Source: Calditrichota bacterium (GTDB lineage: Bacteria; Electryoneota; RPQS01). From it: a stretch of 5,597 nucleotides of DNA. The position numbers were made by a program, and so were the translations under genes. The stretch covers positions 1 through 5,597 of the forward strand of contig JAGVEU010000141.1 of the NCBI GenBank assembly GCA_020057985.1, given 5' to 3'. The stretch's first letter is position 1; each line of letters starts with the position of its first letter. Positions 1 to 5,597 of this stretch are shown piece by piece. The notes beneath the pieces are model-generated. The model worked only from the letters and a program-made list of their open reading frames with translations. It was not told the DNA's origin and searched no databases.

Positions 1-228
1 ACGTCCCTCAGACATGGGCCAGGCATCATCGTATTGCGGTGTGACCACAAACTTGCCTGCTGTATTAATGAAACCCCAATGGAGACCGACTCTGACGGCC
101 GCAATTCCCTCGCTGAAGTTTACCGCCCAATCGAATCGTGGTTTGATGACGACAATGCCATTTTGATCGGCATACCCGAACTTGCCTTCCTCGCGAATCA
201 GAGTGAGCGTGCGAAGTGCCTTGTTCAT
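1..228 (-). CDS. WG-repeat (KWG-type) protein, N-terminal part, cut by window edge
   Basis: Only the first 76 codons lie in the window; the gene continues beyond base 1. Start: ATG at 228-226, preceded by AGGA (239-236) with a 7-base spacer. Reading from there, residues 15-49 form one WG repeat (GKFGYADQNG, then a VVIKPRFD strand, then FSEGIAAVRVG). Residues 50-76 begin the next (HWGFINTAGKF, VVTPQYDDAWPMSEG). These are the usual repeat landmarks: a [KH][WF]G[FY] turn, D/N-x-x-G-K/I, a P-x-[FY]-D segment and F/M-SEG. WG repeats are short beta-rich repeats found in many copies in bacterial proteins, with no single established biochemical role; binding or scaffolding is the usual guess. No signal peptide is visible at this start, so the product may be cytoplasmic. 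It lies 46 bases downstream of the amylase stop with no terminator between, so co-transcription is likely. The family call is firm; the function is unknown. Confidence 0.85.
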   Translation of the reverse strand, partial: MNKALRTLTLIREEGKFGYADQNGIVVIKPRFDWAVNFSEGIAAVRVGLHWGFINTAGKFVVTPQYDDAWPMSEGR

Positions 229-235
229 TTCAAGA

Positions 236-239
236 TCCT
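236..239 (-). promoter_or_regulatory. Ribosome binding site of the WG-repeat gene
   Basis: The minus strand reads CAGGATCTTGAAATG. The AGGA core at 239-236 sits 7 bases before the ATG at 228. This fixes the start, since the reading frame stays open further upstream into the amylase gene and could otherwise be extended. Confidence 0.6.
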
Positions 240-274
240 GACTTAATGAATGACTGATTAGAGAGGAGAGTCCG

Positions 275-1663
275 CTATCGTTCGAAAACCCGATATTCCC
301 ACGGCTTCATTTGGAGTGTTGCGTTCGGCGAAAAGGAGATCTTCTCACTCGAAAAGATATCCTTGAAATCTCCAGTCGGCAATTTGTTATTGAGAGTGAT
401 ACTCTGATCGGCATTTAAAAGATTCAGGAGAACGAAGACCTGCTTGTCTCCCTTAATTCGCTGAAAGGCAAAGCAGCAGGAATCGTTGGAGGTCGGAACT
501 ATCCTCATGTCTCCGCCCGCATCTCCATTCCAGAGCGCCTCATTGCTCGTTTTCAGACTCAGCAGAGTTTCATAGAAACGAGTGAAGTCCGAATCATGCC
601 ACTCGATAGTGTCCTTATCGAAGAATCGCAAACGCTTGTTCAAACCGATTTCCTGACCGCTATAGATCAGCGGCATTCCGGGAATGGTAGACACAAGCAC
701 AGCGAAAGATCTGGCCGCGTCCTTCAACCGTTCGAACTCAGTTCCATTCCATGAGTTCTCATCGTGATTGCTCGTAAAGTACATGCGATAGGAGTCACGC
801 GGATAGTTCTTAGCGTTCTTTTCAAAATACGCTCGAAGATCGGCAGCGGCCTTCTTTCCATTGACAATATCGCTCATCAGCCTGTTGAGTTCCCAACCAT
901 AAGACATATCAAAGGCTCGTTCGTGGAAGGCAGGTGACTCGTCTTCGGCCAGCATGAATACCGGTTTGATTTTCTCAAGCTCGGCGCGTGCCTTATTCCA
1001 GAATTCCATCGGAACCATACCGGCGACATCACAACGAAAACCGTCCACATCCGCTTCCGTTACCCAGAACTTCATGGCACGAATCATGTACTCCCGCAAC
1101 TCGAGATTATCGTAGTTCAGGTCAATCACGTCATGCCAATCAGGAACCGGCGGCACAAACTGTCCTGTTGAGTCTCTCGCATACCACTCCGGATGTTCTC
1201 TTGCCAGAGGATTATCCCACGCCGTGTGGTTGGCAACCCAGTCAAGAATCACAACCATTCCCAAGTTGTGAGCGCGTTTGACCAGCGCTTTGAAATCCTC
1301 CATCGTTCCGAACTCAGGATTCACGGCGAGGTAATCCCTAACCGAGTAGTAGCTACCGAGTGTGCCTTTGCGATTCTGCTCACCAATCGGATGAATCGGC
1401 ATGAACCACAGAATGCCAATGCCCAACTCCTTCAGTCGCGGCAAGTGATGCTCGAAAGCCTTGAATGTCCCTTCAGGAGTGTATTGTCTGAGGTTCACTT
1501 CGTAGATCGAAAGATTCCTGCTCCACTCGGGATGCTTGACCGAACTGGTGAAGGATTCTTTAGCCTTCGCAGGCTGATGCCACAGAATCAGTGACAGGAG
1601 CAGAATCAGCGCCAGCTGAGGGCCTTGTATGGAAGTGTGTTTGCCTTCTGTTTTCAAGAGCAT
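275..1663 (-). CDS. Secreted GH13 alpha-amylase family glycoside hydrolase
   Basis: A 462-residue enzyme expected to cleave alpha-1,4-glucosidic bonds in starch, glycogen or maltodextrins by the retaining GH13 mechanism. An N-terminal signal peptide is visible: a hydrophobic core at residues 17-28 and an A-K-A cleavage site at 32-34. There is no lipobox cysteine, so the product should be periplasmic or secreted. The (beta/alpha)8 barrel runs from about 46 to 380 and all four classical GH13 regions are intact: DWVANH (141-146), GFRCDVA (208-214, nucleophile D212), FMLAE (236-240, acid/base E240) and NHD (299-301, D301). A short domain B lies near 150-185 and includes DLN at 181-183. A C-terminal beta domain fills about 385-462. 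The length is near the lower end for secreted amylases and nothing looks truncated. The exact substrate (amylase, cyclomaltodextrinase or glucosidase type) cannot be decided from motifs. The stop is TAG at 277-275. The start is ATG at 1663 or possibly TTG at 1657 (see the ribosome binding site entry). The gene lies 46 bases upstream of the WG-repeat gene and is probably in one transcript with it. Confidence 0.93.
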   Translation of the reverse strand: MLLKTEGKHTSIQGPQLALILLLSLILWHQPAKAKESFTSSVKHPEWSRNLSIYEVNLRQYTPEGTFKAFEHHLPRLKELGIGILWFMPIHPIGEQNRKGTLGSYYSVRDYLAVNPEFGTMEDFKALVKRAHNLGMVVILDWVANHTAWDNPLAREHPEWYARDSTGQFVPPVPDWHDVIDLNYDNLELREYMIRAMKFWVTEADVDGFRCDVAGMVPMEFWNKARAELEKIKPVFMLAEDESPAFHERAFDMSYGWELNRLMSDIVNGKKAAADLRAYFEKNAKNYPRDSYRMYFTSNHDENSWNGTEFERLKDAARSFAVLVSTIPGMPLIYSGQEIGLNKRLRFFDKDTIEWHDSDFTRFYETLLSLKTSNEALWNGDAGGDMRIVPTSNDSCCFAFQRIKGDKQVFVLLNLLNADQSITLNNKLPTGDFKDIFSSEKISFSPNATLQMKPWEYRVFER

Positions 1664-1668
1664 CTCCT
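1664..1668 (-). promoter_or_regulatory. Shine-Dalgarno of the amylase, touching the first ATG
   Basis: The minus strand reads GTAGGAGATGCTCTTG. The strong AGGAG core (1668-1664) directly abuts the ATG at 1663, leaving no spacer. A TTG in the same frame two codons later (1657-1655) would have a 6-base spacer. An in-frame TAG at 1669-1667 excludes any start further upstream. Translation may therefore begin at the TTG, which would drop only two residues ahead of the signal peptide. Confidence 0.6.
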
Positions 1669-1720
1669 ACTTGATTAGTTTATTTTTTCGCGCTGCCGTC
1701 TGTGTTGCTGTTTTTAAGGC

Positions 1721-1739
1721 GGTTCCCGGAAGTAAGTTG
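1721..1739 (+). repeat. 19-bp direct repeat, copy 1
   Basis: GGTTCCCGGAAGTAAGTTG matches the copy at 2025-2043 in 18 of 19 positions, and weaker similarity continues for about six more bases (ending in TCA). The copy lies 57 bases upstream of the amylase start codon. Its last ten bases form the left arm of the inverted repeat at 1730-1830. Confidence 0.75.
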
Positions 1740-1830
1740 CGATCACAGTTTCAGTCGGGTTGCGGAGCAGCACCGAGGACGGCGCTGCTTAGTAACGGCA
1801 GGGCTCGGCGAGCAACATTGCAACTTACTT
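1730..1830. repeat. Inverted repeat enclosing a structured ~100-bp element
   Basis: AAGTAAGTTGC (1730-1740) is a perfect 11-bp inverted match to GCAACTTACTT (1820-1830). In plus-strand RNA the stem extends to 14 pairs with one G-U (1730-1743 with 1817-1830). The 73-base interior can fold further: GTTGC/GCAAC (1759-1763 with 1812-1816), AGCAGC/GCTGCT (1766-1771 with 1784-1789), and an alternative CCGAG/CTCGG (1773-1777 with 1804-1808). On the minus strand the element would sit in the 5' leader of the amylase mRNA if transcription starts upstream of it. It could be a structured leader, a dispersed palindromic repeat or a small miniature element. No flanking target duplication is seen. The inverted match is certain; its role is unknown. 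Confidence 0.6.
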
Positions 1831-1875
1831 ATGAGAAGTACTGTAGTACCACCAGATAGACTCCACTCGATACGG

Positions 1876-1885
1876 CTTGGCCAAG
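1876..1885. repeat. Perfect 10-bp palindrome CTTGGCCAAG
   Basis: CTTGGCCAAG is its own reverse complement and lies in the non-coding gap about 210 bases upstream of the amylase start. Such a site could bind a dimeric regulator, but one 10-bp palindrome in a gap of this size is weak evidence for function. Confidence 0.3.
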
Positions 1886-2024
1886 TGCGTTCTCATGGCA
1901 GAATCTCGTGATTTAGTCAACTTTTCCCAATACTAAAGTAACACCGTTTTTCGACAATTGCAAATGACCCCCCTTGTCCAAGCAACCGGAGGCGTCCAGC
2001 GCTCTGACTCCACGGGCACATAGT

Positions 2025-2043
2025 GGTTCCCGAAAGTAAGTTG
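2025..2043 (+). repeat. 19-bp direct repeat, copy 2
   Basis: GGTTCCCGAAAGTAAGTTG differs from the copy at 1721-1739 at one base and has the same orientation, 304 bases away. It lies just beyond the peptidase terminator in the direction of transcription. Unlike copy 1 it has no nearby inverted partner. Confidence 0.75.
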
Positions 2044-2078
2044 TCGTCAAAATACCCCCGTCAACGGATGGAAACTGG

Positions 2079-2118
2079 AAGAGAGAAAAGCGACCCCAAA
2101 CCTGCCATTCGGGGCCGC
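2079..2118 (-). terminator. Likely Rho-independent terminator of the C25 peptidase gene
   Basis: On the minus strand, GCGGCCCC (2118-2111) pairs with GGGGTCGC (2097-2090), giving eight base pairs including one G-U, with a 13-base loop. It is followed at once by TTTTCTCTCTT (2089-2079). The hairpin starts about 20 bases after the TGA stop of the peptidase gene. The U tract is interrupted by C, so efficiency may be moderate. It supports separate transcription of peptidase and amylase. Confidence 0.65.
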
Positions 2119-2137
2119 TGACATGCAAGGATTTAGC

Positions 2138-5100
2138 TCAGTTTCGCACTGCTCTAACCATATAGAAACGCCTCTCAAAGTTCGCAGCCTCACCCACAAG
2201 CGTACAGGTTGGCTGGGTAACCACGATGGGCGATCCTTCAAAGCTATCCGGTGAGTCGGAACTGTAAACATGGTATTCATTTGCGCCCGTGATTTGACTC
2301 CAACGCAGAATCAGGTCGTTTCCCATGGCTCGAATCGTCATGTCCGTGATGGAGTCCGGCGCAGTTGCATTCCAATCCACAGCAGCAGGATTTGAGTGAG
2401 CAGACTCCCCGTTCGAGTATAGAGCAGCGACCTCATAGGTATATATCCCATAGGGCTCTGAAGCGAGATTGTCGAAATATTCGAGCGCTTGAATCAGGGA
2501 GTCAATCTGTGAGCCGTTCCGGTAGACAGTGTAACCACGCAATGTGGCCATGATGGCACCGGAAGAAGGAGACTCCCAGCTTAGATGTGCAATCGGGCCT
2601 GCGAGATCGGCCTGTAAATTCCAGGGCGGGTTGTTGCCAACCACAAGGATCAGCCGCACATCATCTACATACCATCCTTCACGCTGTCCACCGTTGTCAC
2701 TGCCAAACCGGAAACGAATCTGAGCACTTCCACTGAATGCTCCAAGATCACAAACAACTTCAGACCAACTGATGGTTCCACTGAAGCAGCGAGTGCGACA
2801 GGCGAATGGTCCTGTATAGGGATTTCCTCCGCCTGCGGTGCAGCGAATCCATTTGTTGTAACCGCCCGTGGTGGGAATCAGTTGCGTCCAGGCGCCGCCG
2901 TTTGCAGAAATCTCAATGATACTTCCGTCATAAGCCGAGTCTGAATACGTCGTGGATATTTCTCCGTCCATTTGATGCCAGAATCGTAGCTCCGCATGAC
3001 CTGTCAGGTTGATCGCGGGAGTCACAAGAACGGCGTCCATGTGATTGGCATAGTTGCCGGTTCCGGCGTCTCCACATTTCCAGGCGTGAGTGGGGGAGTG
3101 TGAAGTTTCCGTCGAGATATGCCACTGATCATTCCATCCGGCTTGATTTGCCTGATGCGTCCAACTTCCCTGTCCGTTCTCAATAGCATCCGAGAATCCA
3201 CCGATGGTCATTTCGACCATCATCTGCTCCGTTCTTCCGCCAGCCATTGCTAGTGACAAATAGAAGAATGCTCGATCCATGCCGGGCGCCGATGGGGACA
3301 ACACCACAGTGAACGGAGTCAGGCTGCCGGTTTGACCGGTATTGAGCGCGGCTAATGTTCCCGTGTTTTGCGTGATGGTTGCGAAGGCATAATCTGTGCT
3401 CAACGTGCCTATAAGTGAACTCGCACCCACACTTCCGCCATTAAACAAAGTCAAAGTCAGCAATACCGTTTCGCCTGCATCCATGACTCCATTATTGTTT
3501 CCCGTTGCATCATTCACCGCCGTTGCAGAAATGGTTACTCTTGGCGCATGTGCCGTGACGCTGAACCAGTCGTTCCATGTGTGCTGCGCATCATCAGTTG
3601 CAGTGATATCTACACGAACTGCCTTTCCGTCGGCGACGTTGGGAGACAGACTCATTTCGTATCCATTAGGAATTGTCACCTGCTGTTGCGCCGGCACAGA
3701 TCCGTAGAACTCTATGTTGTCGGTAATAAGCAAATCATCGTCGGTTGACACAAGACTAACCGTGACGTTGTTTGCCGCCTCGTTGCCGAGATTCTCTTCT
3801 GTCAGAGTGACATCCAAGGTCTCGCCATAATCAGCAAGACCGTCACCGTCTCCGCCGGTTGCATCGCTGATGACTTCTGAGCTGGTGACAAGGTACGGTC
3901 CGTTTTGAACTGTGATCGGAATTGTCGCCTGATATGGAACGCAGTCATGGCCGGTTACTGTGATGTGCAAGTTGCCGGGAGTGGTTGCACCTGTGCCAAG
4001 ATTCAGCGTTGCCGTACCATTAGCAAAGAGATATTGCGAAGCATAGATTTCATTGTTCTCATCGTGAGCACAGATTAGCGCCCAATCACTGATGCCACCT
4101 ACAGTTACATCGAAGGTAGTCACTCCGACAAACAAAGCAGGCGCATGAGAAGTGGTCAGTTGAACAGGCACTGCTGTCCAAAGATCAATGGATGGATCAC
4201 CGAAGATGTTGTACATCTCGAAGTAGCGCCGCGTCGTACTGGTATTGCCGAAGTAAGCGTAGTAACGAACTTTGCCATAGTTCATCATGCCGGCCATCCA
4301 CGTCTGATTCTCGTCAGTGGGGGTGACATTGGCACAGTATCCTTCCATCACCCGCTTTTCGAGAATATCATCTTCCGTCCAGTAAGAATTCACGGAAGAT
4401 GCCATGATTCCGATGGCGCCATGTGTGGCACGGATCCAAGTTTCGGCGAAGCACTCAGCAACGGAGAAAGTGCCGGTTATGCACGCATAGCTTTGGACAA
4501 ATGGGTAGACCGTATTCACAAGAGCGTTGACGTCACTCTGATAGAACACCGGCCCGTCCGCCCAATAGGTCTCAGCGCCATGTCCGGAATAAATCGAGAG
4601 TGAACGTCCCGCATTGTGAGCCGCGGTAACCTGTGCCGGAGTCGCGCTGTAGGTGTGGCAGTACAGCCGATCATAGCTATAGCCATCAGGGCTCAAATAG
4701 TTGCTGATGACGAAATTGTGCGTGCCTTCAGAGACCGTGTAGTTGTCGCTTGAAGCCATGAAGCAGCAGTACTTCTCCCACGTATTATTGCCACTCCATC
4801 CCACTTGCTCATATTGCATTGTCTTCGCCAGAATATTGGTCAGATCAGTCAGGTCGGCAATCGCCCAACGTCCGATGTCAATATCTGGCATATAGTCCGT
4901 ACCTTCAAGCATCGTGTAGTTGAGGTCTGTCAGCGGATTATCCGAGCCAATGCCAGTCCAGGCGGGAATCGCACTTACGTCGCCGATAAGCAGAACATAG
5001 GTGGGAGGGAGTGGAGCGTTGTCGTAGGCATTTTGGATATAGGCTTTGATCAGAGTATTCGTCGTTCCGGTTTGGCCGGTGGTTACCAGTAGCGGGCGAA

Positions 5101-5597
5101 AGCCCTTGTCCTTTTTCCATTGCACGAAATTCAGGAGATTCGCGTTGTTCACCCACAGCGGATCGGTGATGATGAGCAGCATGGGCGGCTCCGGCAAGCC
5201 GTTCAATTCGTCGAGGCTGCGATCCACTGAGGTCGTCACTAATAATCTGTCCGTTAGATTCTGAAAAGCAAAGCTGCCGTAGCGAGACTGCTTAGCACGA
5301 GTCAACTCCATGTCTGATCCCGTGAGCACAATGCGCAATGAGATAGAACTTACTACTCTTGCCTCGCGAGTAACCGGATTGACGTCGAGCGGGTAGATCA
5401 GCAACTCCACATAGCGATGGCCGCGGATGATCCCTGTTTCACCCAATTCAACCATTCGCGGAAGTTGAAAGGCGTCTGTTGTGTAAACCAACGCTTCGAG
5501 ATTGAAAGCCGCTTGTTCGATGGCGCCGGGGAGTTTCTCAACAGGAGCTTGAACCGGATAGACATGAGTAAGGATTCCCAAATTGGCAAATGAGACT
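2138..5597 (-). CDS. Gingipain-family (C25) secreted cysteine peptidase with Ig-like, jelly-roll and FN3 domains; 5' end beyond window
   Basis: The frame is open to the right edge, so the start and signal peptide are missing. The first start-like codon in view, TTG at 5581, is used here only as residue 1 and is unlikely to be real, because residues 1-90 already read as the C25 propeptide (for example RGHRYVELLIYPLDVNP at 53-69). The catalytic domain spans about 134-470. It has VLLIGD (196-201), a Y-S-G-H-G motif with catalytic His334 (codon 4582-4580), and S-Y-A-C-I-T-G with catalytic Cys367 (4483-4481), then ECFAE and the closing GDPS (461-464). Downstream come an Ig-like segment (about 472-558), two related beta-sandwich repeats (about 562-680 and 681-793), a jelly-roll domain of the MAM/choice-of-anchor-J kind ending in GWYVDDVRL (about 797-978), and two fibronectin III domains (984-1068 and 1073-1147). 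The family cleaves proteins outside the cell after propeptide removal. Specificity cannot be read from the sequence. The stop is TGA at 2140-2138. No type IX C-terminal sorting domain is evident. The family call is firm. Confidence 0.93.
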   Translation of the reverse strand, partial: VSFANLGILTHVYPVQAPVEKLPGAIEQAAFNLEALVYTTDAFQLPRMVELGETGIIRGHRYVELLIYPLDVNPVTREARVVSSISLRIVLTGSDMELTRAKQSRYGSFAFQNLTDRLLVTTSVDRSLDELNGLPEPPMLLIITDPLWVNNANLLNFVQWKKDKGFRPLLVTTGQTGTTNTLIKAYIQNAYDNAPLPPTYVLLIGDVSAIPAWTGIGSDNPLTDLNYTMLEGTDYMPDIDIGRWAIADLTDLTNILAKTMQYEQVGWSGNNTWEKYCCFMASSDNYTVSEGTHNFVISNYLSPDGYSYDRLYCHTYSATPAQVTAAHNAGRSLSIYSGHGAETYWADGPVFYQSDVNALVNTVYPFVQSYACITGTFSVAECFAETWIRATHGAIGIMASSVNSYWTEDDILEKRVMEGYCANVTPTDENQTWMAGMMNYGKVRYYAYFGNTSTTRRYFEMYNIFGDPSIDLWTAVPVQLTTSHAPALFVGVTTFDVTVGGISDWALICAHDENNEIYASQYLFANGTATLNLGTGATTPGNLHITVTGHDCVPYQATIPITVQNGPYLVTSSEVISDATGGDGDGLADYGETLDVTLTEENLGNEAANNVTVSLVSTDDDLLITDNIEFYGSVPAQQQVTIPNGYEMSLSPNVADGKAVRVDITATDDAQHTWNDWFSVTAHAPRVTISATAVNDATGNNNGVMDAGETVLLTLTLFNGGSVGASSLIGTLSTDYAFATITQNTGTLAALNTGQTGSLTPFTVVLSPSAPGMDRAFFYLSLAMAGGRTEQMMVEMTIGGFSDAIENGQGSWTHQANQAGWNDQWHISTETSHSPTHAWKCGDAGTGNYANHMDAVLVTPAINLTGHAELRFWHQMDGEISTTYSDSAYDGSIIEISANGGAWTQLIPTTGGYNKWIRCTAGGGNPYTGPFACRTRCFSGTISWSEVVCDLGAFSGSAQIRFRFGSDNGGQREGWYVDDVRLILVVGNNPPWNLQADLAGPIAHLSWESPSSGAIMATLRGYTVYRNGSQIDSLIQALEYFDNLASEPYGIYTYEVAALYSNGESAHSNPAAVDWNATAPDSITDMTIRAMGNDLILRWSQITGANEYHVYSSDSPDSFEGSPIVVTQPTCTLVGEAANFERRFYMVRAVRN

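Larger units (their letters stand above)
1664..2137. other. 474-bp intergenic region without a convincing gene
   Basis: This is the gap between the amylase start and the peptidase stop. Short open frames exist on both strands (for example 1629-1859 and 1702-1911 on plus, 1913-2128 on minus), but none shows a recognisable domain, and all run across the repeats and hairpins listed separately. What it holds, left to right: the amylase ribosome binding site, a 19-bp repeat overlapping a roughly 100-bp inverted-repeat element, a 10-bp palindrome, a second 19-bp repeat copy, and the terminator of the peptidase gene. The amylase promoter should lie here, but I cannot place it with confidence. Confidence 0.7.

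Noticed and set aside
34..246. 70-codon open frame on the plus strand
   Set aside because: It is the antisense shadow of the WG-repeat gene; only the minus strand shows the repeated WG motifs and a ribosome binding site.
988..1594. Two open frames of 97 and 133 codons on the plus strand
   Set aside because: They lie antisense inside the amylase gene, overlapping its conserved GH13 regions, and their translations show no domain character.
1702..1911. 69-codon plus-strand open frame in the intergenic gap
   Set aside because: It runs through the inverted-repeat element, resembles no family I know, and overlaps another open frame of similar length, as expected for non-coding GC-balanced DNA.
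1930..1957. Possible minus-strand promoter for the amylase: TTGTCG (1957-1952), 16-base spacer, TAGTAT (1935-1930)
   Set aside because: Each box matches the sigma-70 consensus at only four of six bases, the leader would be about 270 bases, and the lineage may not use this consensus, so it is too weak to annotate.
1721..2043. Insertion sequence or transposon bounded by the 19-bp direct repeats
   Set aside because: There is no transposase or terminal inverted repeat at the outer ends, and a 19-bp direct repeat with a mismatch is long for an ordinary target duplication.
1913..2128. 71-codon minus-strand open frame in the intergenic gap
   Set aside because: It spans both the terminator hairpin and the second 19-bp repeat, has no clear domain, and overlaps the end of the terminator of the gene before it. 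It is more likely non-coding.
4145..4603. 152-codon plus-strand open frame
   Set aside because: It is antisense to the catalytic domain of the C25 peptidase, covering the His and Cys motifs; the minus strand is clearly the coding one.
5579..5581. TTG as the true start of the peptidase gene
   Set aside because: The frame is open to the window edge, no ribosome binding site is visible in the bases before it, and the sequence after it is already propeptide rather than signal peptide.

Overview
The window holds three genes, all on the minus strand, so transcription runs from right to left. In that order they are: a large secreted multidomain cysteine peptidase of the gingipain family (MEROPS C25), cut by the right edge; a secreted GH13 alpha-amylase family enzyme, complete; and the first 76 codons of a WG-repeat protein, cut by the left edge. 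I see no tRNA, rRNA, CRISPR array, transposase or phage gene.

Organism: the base composition looks balanced (near 50% GC by eye) and the genes are tightly coding. A C25 peptidase with Ig-like, jelly-roll and fibronectin III modules next to a Bacteroidetes/Chlorobi-like GH13 enzyme suggests a Gram-negative bacterium of the wider FCB assemblage (Bacteroidota or relatives, including uncultured phyla). This is inferred from family resemblance only. No marker gene settles the taxonomy.

Layout: 2138-5597 (-) is the peptidase. Its catalytic His and Cys are both present. It ends cleanly in a second fibronectin III domain, with no recognisable type IX sorting domain. A hairpin with a U-rich tail at 2079-2118 probably terminates its transcript. 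The non-coding stretch 1664-2137 (474 bp) has no convincing gene but is not featureless. It holds a 19-bp direct repeat (1721-1739 and 2025-2043, one mismatch), a roughly 100-bp element closed by a long inverted repeat (1730-1830) that shares its core with the direct repeat, and a perfect 10-bp palindrome. The amylase (275-1663, -) follows with a Shine-Dalgarno sequence that makes its start codon ambiguous. The WG-repeat gene starts 46 bases after the amylase stop with its own good ribosome binding site and no terminator between, so the two are likely co-transcribed.

How the genes relate: the peptidase and amylase are both built for export and would degrade proteins and alpha-glucans outside the cytoplasm. 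The terminator and long gap suggest separate transcription units. I see no evidence of a novel multi-gene system. The least explained part is the repeat and hairpin cluster between peptidase and amylase.
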